A program made the position numbers and the translations under genes. A stretch of 64,000 nt of DNA from Rhynchopus euleeides (taxonomy: Eukaryota; Euglenozoa; Diplonemea; Diplonemida; Diplonemidae). Within the stretch, counting starts at the first letter, position 1; the number at the start of each line of letters is the position of its first letter. Below, one piece after another: positions 1-11,514 of the stretch. The stretch is taken from contig OY723269.1 in assembly GCA_963210315.1 (NCBI GenBank), positions 1,054,001 to 1,118,000 of the forward strand, written 5' to 3'. The notes beneath the pieces were generated by a model, which was given only the letters and a program-made list of their open reading frames with translations, had not been told where the DNA came from and ran no database searches.

Positions 1-280
1 CAGTAGCCTCAGGTGCAGCCCAACTCACAGAAACTGTACGTCTGCAAGGAACAGACGTTCACTACCGTGGCCTCCGCCCCCAGACCCCCAATGGTGTGCT
101 GTCTCATCATCAAATCCTTGAGCGTTTGCGACTGTGACAGGTCAAGAACCATGTGGTTCTGGTTGCGACAGCCGTGACGGAGTGCTCGTTAGTTCCTATT
201 GGACAGACGTCACAGGTCACAGGGGGGTCTGGGGGGCGGAGCCCCCCAGCCGTCGGAGGCCACGGTAGTGAACATTTGTC
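1..280. repeat. dispersed GC-rich repeat R, two facing copies
   Basis: The first ~107 bases hold a plus-strand copy of a repeat seen again at 45300-45590, 53620-53746 and 54365-54640. Its core reads AACAGATGTTCACTACCGTG, followed by GGCCTCCGGCGG and a GGGGGGCTCCGCCCCCC hairpin. A minus-strand copy lies at about 196-280, so the two face each other. The flank with CTCAGGAGGACGC and CAACTCAC is also shared between copies, so the full unit is about 170-220 bp. No coding potential is evident. Confidence 0.75.
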
Positions 281-1377
281 AGCCTCGTCCCCGAGTCCTC
301 TTCATAGTCGAACACCACATGCAGACAACGTGCACCTTGAGACAGCATGCTCAAGGGGTACATCGGCCTGGCGCCTGTGGCAGGCCACTATGCTCTTGGC
401 TTCGGCCTCCTCTGGCCTTGACCGTGCTGATGCCGGCAATAGCTCCGACGGTCCCCGGCAGGTTCAGATCTCGCTTCTTTGGGTTATTTCCGCTCCGTGC
501 GAAGCGTGGTGGTATCAATTTGTACGAGAGGGTGCTGCCCTTCTCCTTCAGAGAGGCAGGTTGGGGCTGCCGTTCATCAAAGAGCGATGCACTGGCACAG
601 GCTTGCAGTGCTGCCAGATGACGACCCTGATGCTGCGTGGATACCTGACATCCCTCACATCACCCATACGCACTGCAGGCCTTAGTACCCAGTATAACCC
701 TTGTAATTGTCCGCCCCCCCAGGAGGCCCCGAGGCGGACAATTCCAAGGGGATTCGAGGGGCGGACATTTACAAGGGGGGGTAGGTATCTTGTTAGAGTT
801 GGCTGCACAATGGATAGCTAAGTCGCACCACGTGCCACGCAGGTCTCCCACTCTGCAACAGAGTATCGTTCTACCTCACCAAGGGCCTTCCTTGACCGAC
901 AAGGCGGTCCCGCAGAGTGAAAGCCACGCGTGCAGGGTGTGCAAAGGCGCTGGTACTGCAAAAAATCCGGGATGTGTCCCACCAGGCGCTCTGAACCAGA
1001 CCAAACGCTGAACAATTTCTGAACCCAAATCTGACATATAAGCCACCGAATCCGCTATCCTTTCACAGGGGGAGGCCAACCATCCTCGCTAGGATGTGTT
1101 TGTGACTTGGATTGGCAAAATCGGCCCAAAAGGCAGCGTAGGTCGCGAGGCCAAAAAACGCGATTTTAATCGAAGGTGGCTCGTGTTTAAAGGGTTAACG
1201 AAATAGGCCCCTATTTCTCTCCGAGCGAACGCCCTGGGCCATGCAATTTCAGTGTCACTTTTGCAGCAAATTAGTAATGATTTTCCCAAAGGGGCCACCA
1301 CAAGGCCGGACAGACCTTCCTCTTCTCTGCTGAAGCTGCCCTCCACCCACCACCACCACCACCACCCCCCGCCAGAC
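281..1377. other. intergenic, no gene recognised
   Basis: I see no convincing gene here. A small foldback lies at 699-781: TTGTAATTGTCCGCCCC pairs with GGGGCGGACATTTACAA, and a third GGCGGACAATT lies between. The last ~60 bases before 1378 are pyrimidine-rich and end in a CAC run, probably the leader of the next gene. Confidence 0.5.
699..781. repeat. short inverted repeat (foldback)
   Basis: The arms CTTGTAATTGTCCGCCCC and GGGGCGGACATTTACAAG are inverted with two mismatches around a ~40 bp middle that carries another GGCGGACAATT. It could be a tiny MITE or the remnant of one. Confidence 0.5.
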
Positions 1378-3622
1378 ATGGCGCTGGCTGACTCGCGCCA
1401 GGTGGCCCCTCTGCGGAGGGAGCCCGTCCCCTCCGGTGATGTCGACGCGCCGACGCGGGAGCTGATGGGGATGATGACCCAGATGTTCGACACCCACGTG
1501 TCCAACCGGCAGGAGATCGACGCGCTGCTGCACCGCCTCCGGGAGTCGGAAGGCTGCTTCCACTCGGCGCTCGCCTCCGAGGCTGACGGGCGCGCCTCCA
1601 TCACGGTCCGCCGCCACGAGGCGCAGCGCACTCTCGAGGTGCAGGAGAAGAAGATCGCCACCCTGGAGCGCGAGCTGCAGAACCTCCACCAGCAGCGCGA
1701 CGAGAAAGACCGGAACCTCAGCAAGCTCGAGGCCGACCTCGAGGGCGCCATGGCACGCCTGCACCAATCGGGCATGACCTCACACGACGCAGAAGCGCTG
1801 CTGAAGCAGCTGCAGTCTCTCGAGGAGCGTGAGCGCCACCTCCGCAAGCTGGAGGGACGCCTCATCAGCTGCGAGGACCTGCGTGTGGAGGGGTCGGAGA
1901 CCCTCAAGGCGCTCCTCCGTGAGCATGAGGATTTGGGTGCTGTCCAGGGGCAGTACTATCAGAATGTGCACTCCCAGATGGCGAACAACCAGACGGTGGC
2001 TGACACGCTGACCGGGCAGCTGAAGGATCTTACAGAGCAGAAGCAGACGCTCCTGCATGAGAAGCGCGAGACGATCGACGCGAAGCAGCGGCGTGAGGAG
2101 TACTACCAAGAGCTGGTGGATGTGAAGGGCGTGCTGGAGGCGGACCTGAAGCGTGCGCAGCAGAGCCTGCAGAGGCAGGAGCAGGAGCTTCTGTCCTATA
2201 TGGATGAGCTGGTGGGGCCCTATGCCCAGCCCGAGAGGCTGCTGTCGAAGCTGGAGGAGACGATGATGCTGCTGAAGGCGGCGGCGATCAATCTGGACGG
2301 GGACTTCTGCTTCGTGGGGGAGATCAACGACAAGGCTGCGATGATCCCGCCCGTGTCTGTGGAGCTGCCGCACGACGTGGTGGATGCGGCGGAGGACCCA
2401 GACGAGGCGTACCTCGCTGCGATGCAGCCCTTCAGGGGGTTGCAGTCCTTCTGTGACGCCTTCAAGTTCATCCACTCCCAGATCGAAGCGCTGCACGGTG
2501 CGCAGCCTGAGCAGGATCGGTGGATCCTGCGTGGGGGTGAGCTTCCCTTCGACTCGGTCGAACCGATGCTTTCGGCCCTGAAGCAGCTGGTCACGTGCTA
2601 CGACATGGTATGAGGAGCGGGGTTGGGTTGTGTGGTGGTGGGTGGGGTGGTGGGGTGGGGTGGTGGATGGTGATTTCAACAACTGTCGTTGGGGGTGTTC
2701 TGCTTCGAGCAGCCATTCATCAAAGTTTTGGTGTCGCTACAAAGCTGGTGTTGTCATGTTCGCGTGTTCCCGGCGAGGAAGTGTAGCGCAGTTGCGAATT
2801 AACAAAACAAACCTGTGCGGCTGAATCTTGGGGGTAGCAGAGGAGTGCCATCGACACAGCCTTGAGGCCCCGTGAGTCATATATCGAAGGAGTGTAATTT
2901 TGCACCCGCGAAAGTGTCGAAGGGTACTACACGTCCAAAGATTTGTGGGGCTGCATTCAGCACGAGGGACGCCAGCCCCCTTTCCTTGATTCCATACCTG
3001 CGACCACTTTAACACCACCGCACAGATGACCGATACTGGCAAGGCTGAGGTGCCCTTCACAACTGAGATCATCCGCAACAGCACGCACCTGCTCAACATT
3101 GTGCACGAGACGTCCATCAAGTACCAAGAGATTGAGCGTGCGCGGGAGGAGGAGGCTGACGAGGTTGAGCGTCAGAGGTGTGTGGCAGTGTATCCTTGTT
3201 GTGGCAGTGTATCGAGATGACATAGTCGCTGTGGACGGTGAATCAATACCCTCGAACACATATCATCATATCTGTCGTTACTTTGCCATGGGTGGGTAGT
3301 TGCTCCTTGTCTTGTCGAGAAGGTGCCCGATGCCTGCGTGTGTCTTTTTCCAACGATTTTGCCTTGTCCGAAGGAGTGAGGTCTGGTGGTTGGGAAGGAA
3401 GACTTTAACCTCTTGGCCTTTTTGACGCGAAATAAGTGAACCGAACCATCGGCATATTCCACCACACCACACCACCGCACCGCACCGACATGCAGGGAGC
3501 AGCGGAAGCGCGAACGCATGGCGAAGAAATACGCGCCTAAGGTGCGCGACCCCTATTCGCGCGCACCCGCAAGCCAGCAGGTGAGCAATCGCAGCACCTC
3601 CCTCGTTTCATCCAGGCGGTGA
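1378..3622 (+). CDS. coiled-coil protein, three exons
   Basis: Exons 1378-2607, 3026-3177 and 3496-3622 join in frame. The first donor is GTATGA after a complete codon, with its acceptor at CACAG. The second intron runs from GTGTGT to TGCAG and splits an arginine codon. I chose ATG 1378 because the upstream in-frame extension is only a poly-His artefact of a CAC repeat. The protein is about 502 residues. Heptad-rich coiled coil covers roughly residues 50-290. A less helical part follows, and the last two exons add a charged R/E/K-rich tail with the segment KRERMAKKYAPKVRDPY. It has no signal peptide, membrane segment or catalytic motif. I do not recognise the family; a cytoskeletal or centrosomal scaffold is a guess. 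The last exon could instead splice at CAG|GTGAGC (3580/3581), which would change the final 13 residues. Confidence 0.75.
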
Positions 3623-5486
3623 TCTGCGCCGGTGGCCGCCACACTGTCCCCCGCCCCCCCACCGTGCTGGCTGCTGTTTTGTGTCTCGCTCGCCCTCCCC
3701 CACACACCCCCACACCCACGGTGCACCTCCAAGAAAAACGAACGCCCGCAAAAATAATTTATAGCAAACCGCTATTCATGATGCCCCGAAAATCCGATGA
3801 ACAGGACCCTGGGGCTGAGCGAATCGGACCACCAGAGGCACAACAGGCGAGGTGCAGAGGCCGGCTGTCGGGGGGGGGGGGGGAGGTGGCAGTGGTGGCG
3901 GTGCGGTGGGGGGCCCTTTGTTCCTATAGATGTATCCCCCAAAAAGCACATCTCCTTCCCTACCCCCCCCCCTCCTCTGTGTCCCCTGTGGGATTTACCG
4001 CCCTTTCCCCCCCCCCTCTCTCCCACCCCTTCGGTAGAGCACTATTATAGTAGGAACTGTGTTTTTTTCCAATCTGTACGAGGTTTGTTTGTTGTCACCT
4101 CTCTCCCCCCACCCCCCGCCTCTTTGATGCATTTATTCTCCTTTTGCAGAGAGCCCTTTGTCATTTTGTAGCCGTTCTGTGCTGGCGTGGCGTGCCCCTC
4201 TTCTTGCCTGGTGTGGCAGGGCTGCCGTTCTGTGTGACTCTTTGCAATGAGGTCGCATCGATGGATGATGGCACGGCCAGAAACGACTCTTCTTTGGAGC
4301 TGTTTTTCTTGCACAGATTTCTGTGCACTCCGTGTCACCTCTGGATGTGACGGGGGGTTGTTCTGGGGTCACATGAATGGTACCACTTGCTGCATGTGTG
4401 TTTCGTTTTTGTGAGTTGAGGGCGGGCACATTACCCAACAGTCCAAGAATCCAAAGAAATTATGCGGCAGCACGTTGCGAGCAACAAGGCTACCACACTT
4501 CGTGATGTGACCCGTCACAACAGTCGCCATATCTATCACGAAATCACATTGTGGTGTGCTGTGCATGCATCGCCACTTCTGCCATCCTCTTGCCCCAGCA
4601 CAGGCATGTGTTTGCGTGTGATGTGCTCCAGTGATGATTCTATTCCTACAAAATGCAACGTGGGAGACGCGCGTGTGTGCCGTCGGGATTTGAACAGAGC
4701 TATTAGAGCCACCAGTGCCAGCCAATGCTGCACCCTTTTATAGCCCTGGGCTGTTGTGGAAGGGAATGCGTGCTTATGATGACTACGTTCTCAATGGGCA
4801 GGCCTGCGGTTGGATCCGTCCAGCTTCTCCTGCGCCTGCGTGTGTCAGTGGAGGCAACATTGGGGTTCCCTCAGTGCAACCTACACCTCACAAAGAGGTG
4901 AACGTGTCTGACACATGTGTTGTTCACAGCAGCCGGGGGCGGTGGGGCCTGTGGTGGCTGGCGGTGTGCGATGTGCCGGCTTGTTAGAGGTGGGTAAACC
5001 CCCGCGTATTGCAGCCCGCTGACCTATGCGATGGGGGGTGGGTGGGCCGGTTTGTCTAGACGAAGCAGGTGCAGCCTGAAGGATGCCCCCCCGACCCCGC
5101 CCCACCCCGCCTCACCTGGAGGCTCAACATGCAGCATTGTCGCTTGTGTATGCAGCCTGCAGCAGGAGGCGGTTGTCCAGGTCCTGCCAGCGGTGGGAGG
5201 GGTGAAATGTGCACGCTCATGATGATAGAAAACGAGGCATTTATCCGATTGATTTCCGATGACGCAGAACACGTTGACTACCTTATTTAAACCGCTGATA
5301 GCGCCACTGCTGTGAAGACCAGCCGGGGGCAGTGTGCGCCCCGGGCTGATTCGCCGCACTGCACACTTCTGAGAACATACACCACACACGGCGAGCCGCG
5401 CACGGGCTACAGTCTCAAATGTGACCACACCACACCACCACACGCAGGCCTTCGGCGCTACATGCAGCGAGCATGATGCCACAAGC
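3623..5486. other. intergenic with homopolymer C/G runs
   Basis: This region has several long C or G runs (about 3647-3660, 3870-3884, 3965-3980 and 4003-4016) and a TTCTCCTTTTGCAG acceptor-like site near 4149. No reading frame here keeps a protein-like composition. A CAC-rich stretch ending in CACGCAG just before 5448 could be the 3' splice site of an unseen first exon of the next gene. Confidence 0.4.
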
Positions 5487-7700
5487 ATGCGACGTGCCCA
5501 GCAACGAGGCCCTCGGCGCAGCCTTTTCAAAGGCGACGGCCCCAGCGACCCACACCTGCCGCAACCGGCACGCACCGGTGTCGGGGGTGTCCTGCTGAAG
5601 AGCAGCTTCGGGGGGGTCAGCCTCAAGGGCGTCCCAGGCGCAGACGAGCCGCACCACCCCCCTGCCAGCGACTTCCATGGCTTCGCCCAGCAGACCCCAC
5701 AGGGGGCACAGCACGGGGCGCCGTCCCCTGTGGGCACGGGCCCAACATCGCCACTATCCCAGACACGCCCGGCAGGGCTGAAGCAGGCCTCTCCGATGTC
5801 GCAGACCCCACCGGGGAAGCGCGCCGTCCCCTCGGGGCAGCACGGGGCTGCAGCGCTGCCCCGCGACAAGAGGGACAGCTTGCGGTCGCATGGCACGGAC
5901 CCCGACCCCGACCCTGCCTTCGAGGAGCGTGCACAGCTGCACGCCGAGTCGGAGGCTGAGGCGCAGCGCCTGCGCGACGCCCTGGGCACCGCCCTCCGCC
6001 GTGCGGGCGATGCAGAGTCGGAGCGCGACGAGCTGATGAAGGCAGCAGAGTACACCGCCGTGCGGTGCGCCTCCCTCAAGGACGAGCTGCAGGACCTCCG
6101 CGCCGCCGTGGCGGAAGAGCGGGCCCAGCTGGCGGGGAAGGCCGCCAAACTCGCAGACCAGGCGCTGCGCCACAGCACCCTGGAGCAGGCCGTCCGCGCC
6201 ACGGCTGTCGAGGCCCTGAACACCCTCGCCTCCACCGACAGCAGCGGCTGCGATGCGCAGACCCGCAAGCGGATCGACAAGATGGGAAAGGAGGCACCCA
6301 CCTCGCTGCTGGACTACCTGCGCCTCAAGCTGCGCCTCCACCTCATGCAGCAGGCGGAGGCCCAGGCAGACCTCGCCGACCGCGCCGACCGCACGGCAGC
6401 ACGCTGCGAGAGGCTGGAGCGGGAGCTGGGCGAGGCGCAGGAGCAGGCGGCCCGCACCGCCAGCAGCAAAGACGTCGCCGCAGAGACCATCTCCGCAGCC
6501 CAGGCACAGCTGCGCAGGGAGATGGAGGCACAGCAGGCGGAGGCGGAGGGGCGTGAGGAGGGCCTCATGCTGCGCCTGTCCGACCTGGATATGCAGCGCC
6601 GCGAGGCGGAGCGCGCCTGCTCCGCACTCGAGGGTGCCGCGCGCGAGAGGGACGCGGCCCTCACCCAGGTGGAGGAGCTGCAGACACGCCTGCAGGCTGC
6701 TCAGGCAGCGACAGCTGCTCTGAAGGAGGAGAAGGAGAAGGTTGTGAAGGATCGCAGCGCACGCATCGAGCACAAGCTGCAGCAGCAGCAGGAGAAGCTG
6801 TGCCACTCAACGGTGCTGCTGACGAAGAACGACGAACAGCTCTCATCCCTCAACTCGAAGCTGAAGCAGGCCCGTGCCTCCTCCGTCCTCCACGAGGTTA
6901 AGTCGCTGCGGAAGGAGAAGTCACGCCTCGAGCAGCAGCTGCAGTCGCAGCGGAAGCAGAACGCAGCCCTCAAGCAGGAGACATCCGCCTCCAAACGCAC
7001 CGCGGCGAACTGCAAGAAGGAGATGTCGGACATGCGGGATGAATACCACGTCTTCTTTGCGGCGCATCTCCGCGAGCAGGAGGACCGGAAGCAGCGCGAG
7101 GAGCGCCTCGAGAAGGAGGAGTGGCGTGTCAAGCAGAGGCACCATGCCTCGGAGGAGGCGCTGGAGTATTACAAGGCGCGGCTGCATGTGACGCAGCATG
7201 AGTCGAACATGCTGAGCAGGCAGTTCAAGCGGTGCCTCATGACGGAGCAGAGGGAGCGGATCGTCTTCTCCCGAGATAGGAAGCAGTTCAGCGAGGAGGC
7301 GGAGCAGCTCAAGGCTGCGGTTGCAGTCCTCCGTGGCGGAGCAGCGCAGCGCGGTGGTGGCGCTGCCGCGCCCGTCCCCGCCGTGCCCTCGTCCCCGCCT
7401 GTGGTGGCGGAGAGTGGTGTTGTGGCGTCCCCCATGCAGACAGCGCCGCCTGATATTCCCAGCGATGACGATGGAGGTGTAGGGCCCGACTGTGACTCCG
7501 ATGCAGACACGCACAGCACAGAGGCCCAGCGGGTGGTAGACCCCGTGCTCCAGACGGCGGAGCTGTGCCCCATGGAGGCGGTGGCGGCGCTGGAGGACAT
7601 ACCCCACACCACAAAGGCGTGGTTTGCAGGCAAGGCATGCCCTGACAATCCCGGCACCGGCAGCCTGCGCCCGCAGTCCGCCCCCCCGGTGCGGGGTTGA
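5487..7700 (+). CDS. long coiled-coil protein
   Basis: The open frame continues upstream to 5421 without an ATG. I used the first in-frame ATG (5487), which gives 737 residues. A true start may lie in an upstream exon, because CACGCAG at 5441-5447 looks like an acceptor. The first ~130 residues are low complexity and rich in Gly, Pro and Ser. Residues about 150-660 are almost continuous heptad coiled coil rich in Ala, Glu, Gln and Arg. A segment near residues 275-285 (SLLDYLRLKLRLHL) breaks the pattern and may be a globular or dimer contact. The C-terminal ~80 residues are acidic and Pro/Ser-rich. There are no membrane segments. The design suits a large structural scaffold; the specific identity is unknown. 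Confidence 0.8.
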   Translation: MRRAQQRGPRRSLFKGDGPSDPHLPQPARTGVGGVLLKSSFGGVSLKGVPGADEPHHPPASDFHGFAQQTPQGAQHGAPSPVGTGPTSPLSQTRPAGLKQASPMSQTPPGKRAVPSGQHGAAALPRDKRDSLRSHGTDPDPDPAFEERAQLHAESEAEAQRLRDALGTALRRAGDAESERDELMKAAEYTAVRCASLKDELQDLRAAVAEERAQLAGKAAKLADQALRHSTLEQAVRATAVEALNTLASTDSSGCDAQTRKRIDKMGKEAPTSLLDYLRLKLRLHLMQQAEAQADLADRADRTAARCERLERELGEAQEQAARTASSKDVAAETISAAQAQLRREMEAQQAEAEGREEGLMLRLSDLDMQRREAERACSALEGAARERDAALTQVEELQTRLQAAQAATAALKEEKEKVVKDRSARIEHKLQQQQEKLCHSTVLLTKNDEQLSSLNSKLKQARASSVLHEVKSLRKEKSRLEQQLQSQRKQNAALKQETSASKRTAANCKKEMSDMRDEYHVFFAAHLREQEDRKQREERLEKEEWRVKQRHHASEEALEYYKARLHVTQHESNMLSRQFKRCLMTEQRERIVFSRDRKQFSEEAEQLKAAVAVLRGGAAQRGGGAAAPVPAVPSSPPVVAESGVVASPMQTAPPDIPSDDDGGVGPDCDSDADTHSTEAQRVVDPVLQTAELCPMEAVAALEDIPHTTKAWFAGKACPDNPGTGSLRPQSAPPVRG

Positions 7701-8284
7701 GGTGGTGGGTGCATGTGTGCAAAAGGGAGGGGAGGGCGGGGATTGCACGCGCCCTCATTTTCATGGGGGCTGTGTGGCAATGTCTCCCGCTGGGTAGGGT
7801 GCTATCTTGCAGGTGATGTGGGATGTGCAAGGTGCGAGCCCAAAGAAGAGGGGGTGGGGAGGGATGGTGAGAGTGAAACGGTCTGTTCTGTCGGATTATC
7901 GGATGGCCTGCCCGCTGAGTGGGGAGAAGACTTGCCGTCATGAGGGGGGGGTGGGGGAGGGCATCTGTTTAACTCTCTGCATGCCGTGGTGCGCTCGCCT
8001 AATGCCTGACGCCACACCCTATCCCCACATCCCCTCTTTTTCCACATTCATCACGAATGAATCTGCCGAATCTGAGGGAGAGGGTGTGTCTTTCAAACCA
8101 GCAAAACGCATCGTTTTTTGGTGTCGTAGGCAGAGAAGCATTCTGCCACCACCACCACCACCCTTCCCCCAGCAACACACAAGGCATGGGCCACCTGCGG
8201 GTCCGGCCGGAGTTACTCGTCGGTATCAAACAAAAACATTCGCCCGTGAGGGAACCCCCCTTTGGGTGACACTGTGTTGCCGCA
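7701..8284. other. intergenic spacer
   Basis: I see no gene. The spacer has short GGGGGGG and CCACCACCACC runs. It separates two genes on the same strand and must hold the 3' end of one and the promoter of the next; no recognisable core element was found. Confidence 0.4.
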
Positions 8285-10363
8285 ATGGAGTTGTCTGGTC
8301 TCCGGAGACGCCTCCACAGTCGCCAAACAACCCCAGCTGAAAAGGGGGGAAACCTTTCCCTGCCGATGCCTAGCATGGGCTCCATAGACCTCTCTCTCCC
8401 GGAGGTCTCCCGCCTCCGAGCAGATGAGTTCTGGGATGCCCAGGTCACCGCCCTCCACCGCCAGCTGCTCCACCCCGAGGAGGTCGCGGCCGAGACCACC
8501 ACAGCCGCCACCACCGACACCCCACGCCAGCCGGGCACCCGCTCCGCCCGCAGCACGCCCTCCACCATCCCGCTCCTCTCCACCCGCCGCCCGCCTGTCT
8601 ACGAGGAGTCCACTGTGGGGGACTACGTAAACTACGCCGTTGCGGCGCTGCTCAGAGGGGGGGTACACCGCACCTTCTTTGTGGAGGAGGCGGTAGGCCA
8701 GATGCTCGCCTCCCGCACAAAACCTGGGGTTCCAGAGCAGGTCTGGGGTCCTGCCTCCGACACCGATGAGCTACACAGGGCTCTGTGCTTGATATGCGAG
8801 TCGCTCCAGGGGCATATGACAGAGCTTGCTCTTGAGGGTGCTGCCAACTATACAGCTGGGCTGGATGAGCCTCTAAGGAGTTCTCTGGAGTCATTCATCG
8901 CGATGGGGGGGTCTCCCGATGGGCAGGGCGAGGTGAGTGCCGAGGTGGTGGCCTATATCCTTCAGTCGCATTTTGGAATTTCTCTCTCGGGGTTTGCAGC
9001 CGAGCTGCTCAGCGCAGGGCCCCGCATCGACTTCCGAACCTACTCCGTCCTTCTGGATGGCGCCCCGACCCGAGAGAGCACCGCAAGCCACCCTGAGGCT
9101 GCACAGCAGAAGCTTTTCTCCCGGAAAGGGAAAGGAGGCCATAGCGGGGCACATCACGGCATATCAAAACCCCCCGCGCCACACCATGTCATGGGGATAG
9201 GTTTTTCTGGAGGACCCGGGGTGCCTCACTACGAAGCTGGAGCAAATGACCTGATCGGCGATTTCATCCACTCCGCCGATTCACACGCGGGGTGCGGCAA
9301 CAGCGTGTCGGTGCCCCGGATGACATGCTCTGGCCTGCACAATGGTCTCATCAACTCCTCAGATGCAATCGGGGGTGACATGGAGGACACAGAAGGCACA
9401 GTGCTGAGCTATGCAGATCAGGAAACCCGGCTTGCCTTTGTGCTGAAGGAGGTGGACGAGGAGGGGGTTCGCGAGAGGTCCTCCCCGGTTCTGCGGAGGA
9501 TACTGGAGCAAGAGGAGAGGGCGAGGGTGAAGCGGGAGAACCGGGAGATGGCGCTGAGGCGGAGGGCACGGACACCAGACTACCTCTTCACGACACACCA
9601 CCAGTATGCCGGGTCGCCTTCCTCGACGAGATTGGGCGTGTCGGGGCAGCGATGCCGGAACCCTGTCCTCGCCGGCAGCAGATACACTCTCCACCTGAGC
9701 GCTTCCAACCCGAGAGGCAGTGGGGCGGGTAGTGCGCACATCACCCAGGACCCGCAGCGCCCCCAGTCGGCACCTCCACCGCACCTGCCAGGATCTCCAG
9801 ACGCTGCGGGGAGGGGCACATCATCCGCGCTTCTCGGGGGTTCCATGGGGAGGGAGTGTCCCAACTTCGGAAGGGTCCCAACCCCAATGGGATGTGCTGC
9901 TGGAGGTGCGGGCGGGTTTCGCGCCAAGCATGCCGCGAGGATGCAGCGGGCGGAGGGGGAGGAGGAGGAGGGGGAGAGGGCTGGGGGCGTCGAGCCGCGG
10001 TGCCCGCCCCGGCCGTCGACTCCGGCTGGGCTGACGGAGAGCATGGCGGGGTGGACTCGGAGCAACCACGACGAGCTGTTTGAGGCGGAGTACCGCGCGG
10101 CGAGGGGGAAGAAGAAGAAGAAGGGGCGCAGTGGTAGCAAGCGTTGCCCTCCGAGCCTGGTAGGGCCGGCGTCGTGTGGGTTGCGGCGGGCGGAGAGAGG
10201 GGGAGGTGGTGGTGGCGGTGGCGGTGGCGGCGGCGCGCAGCGCGGGATATGCACGACGGAGGAGCAGCAGCGGTTCCTGTGGGAGGCGTCGCGGCAGTTC
10301 TACCAGAGGGATTTCAGGCAGTATCACGAGCTGACGGCGCGGAGGGGTGAGCTGTGTCCGTGA
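8285..10363 (+). CDS. uncharacterised protein with EF-hand-like segment
   Basis: A single exon from ATG 8285 encodes 692 residues. Residues about 110-180 are predicted helical. Around residues 200-260 a stretch with FIAMGGSPDGQGEVSAE, a helix ending HFGIS, and then IDFRTYSVLL follows the layout of a paired EF-hand as seen in some flagellar and calmodulin-like proteins. The Ca-binding loops are degenerate, so a structural rather than a calcium-sensing role is likelier. A charged helix rich in Glu and Arg lies near 375-425. The second half is low complexity with Gly/Pro/Ser, an acidic run, a KKKKK patch and a poly-Gly run near residue 640. The last ~30 residues (WEASRQFYQRDF region) look ordered again. 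Function unknown. Confidence 0.8.
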   Translation: MELSGLRRRLHSRQTTPAEKGGNLSLPMPSMGSIDLSLPEVSRLRADEFWDAQVTALHRQLLHPEEVAAETTTAATTDTPRQPGTRSARSTPSTIPLLSTRRPPVYEESTVGDYVNYAVAALLRGGVHRTFFVEEAVGQMLASRTKPGVPEQVWGPASDTDELHRALCLICESLQGHMTELALEGAANYTAGLDEPLRSSLESFIAMGGSPDGQGEVSAEVVAYILQSHFGISLSGFAAELLSAGPRIDFRTYSVLLDGAPTRESTASHPEAAQQKLFSRKGKGGHSGAHHGISKPPAPHHVMGIGFSGGPGVPHYEAGANDLIGDFIHSADSHAGCGNSVSVPRMTCSGLHNGLINSSDAIGGDMEDTEGTVLSYADQETRLAFVLKEVDEEGVRERSSPVLRRILEQEERARVKRENREMALRRRARTPDYLFTTHHQYAGSPSSTRLGVSGQRCRNPVLAGSRYTLHLSASNPRGSGAGSAHITQDPQRPQSAPPPHLPGSPDAAGRGTSSALLGGSMGRECPNFGRVPTPMGCAAGGAGGFRAKHAARMQRAEGEEEEGERAGGVEPRCPPRPSTPAGLTESMAGWTRSNHDELFEAEYRAARGKKKKKGRSGSKRCPPSLVGPASCGLRRAERGGGGGGGGGGGGAQRGICTTEEQQRFLWEASRQFYQRDFRQYHELTARRGELCP

Positions 10364-11067
10364 GAGAGAGGGTGGGGGCGGGCGGGGGGGCGGGGGGGCA
10401 AAGTGTGTCAACATTGTCCCAGTTATTTTTGGGGTGTTCTGCGTTCGAAGAACACAAACTGTCGTTGCTACCTTCTCTCTTGAGATTCGCTCGGTTGCAT
10501 TAGTTTTTTTTTGCGGTAGGCTGATCGTAGGTCTGCGGTTCAAAAGACGCACAGGATGTGCACAAACAAAATTGTGTGAGGGCGAGGGTCCACAGCTCGC
10601 CGTCGTATCAGCAGACATATCTGGTCGGGGAGCGAGACCTGAAGTGCGTCGTTAGCTGCAATATGCGATTTGAACGATGTTCAGCATGTTACCAGGTGGG
10701 TGGTGTGGGTTTCATCGTCTTCTGGGGTGGTGGTGGTGGCGCTTCTGCTTTACCCGCCCCCCTCCATGTGGACTTCATGCGGTGTTCCGCGACCCCATCC
10801 GAGCGCTTCCGCGCAAGGTGGTCTGTGGTTTTGCATTGTGTTGCTCCGCCCAAACTGTTGGTACACTGATGCCGGGTGTCATGAGCCCCCCCCCGCTTCG
10901 CAACGGTTGCAGAACTCCCAACCCCCATCCCCCTTCGCCTGGATGGTGCTGCAGGTTTTGCTGAAACAATATCAACTACAATTCGACAATCTCGGCTGGG
11001 AGGGGCCTGTCTTGGGCAGTCTTGTCGCCCGGTCGGCAGAGGGCTCCTGTCTGTGACGCACCTCAGG
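10364..11067. other. intergenic spacer
   Basis: No gene found. Reading frames here are short and change composition abruptly. The spacer is GT- and C-rich with several polypyrimidine stretches. Confidence 0.4.
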
Positions 11068-11514
11068 CAACACCACCACCACCAGCCATATCCCACCCGC
11101 CCCCTCTGTCACGCACCACCACCACCACCACCATCCTAGCTAACTTGTTAGAGCACTCGTAGAGTGCGACTTGGGGGGCCACCAGTACTACCTTTGTTTA
11201 GTGCACAGGCGCTCAATCATCAAGAAGACTCCACTCACTGAGGTGAGGTTGGAAGGGACGGAGACGAGACACCACTACAACGCCCTTCATCAGGCTCTTT
11301 CGTGCTGTCCCGGCTCTTCAGCTCTCCGGTCCCCGCACGCAGAATTCATCAACAGTGACAACAGACAGATTCCTATTCCCTCCCCTCCCCCGTCAGCTGG
11401 AACGGTTTTTCGAGCACCCCGGCTGAGCTCGGGCAGCTGCTCCTTTTTTCTCTAGTATCTGGTGGCCCCACCACCACCACCACCACCATGCACATCCCCA
11501 CCAGCTCAGCAGGA

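Noticed and set aside
1252-1377. N-terminal extension with poly-His upstream of the first gene
   Set aside because: It comes from a CAC repeat read in frame and lacks an ATG; ATG 1378 begins the protein-like sequence.
5754-6806. Long minus-strand frames opposite the coiled-coil genes
   Set aside because: Leu/Arg/Gly-rich shadow frames caused by GC-rich codon bias on the coding strand; no domain signal.
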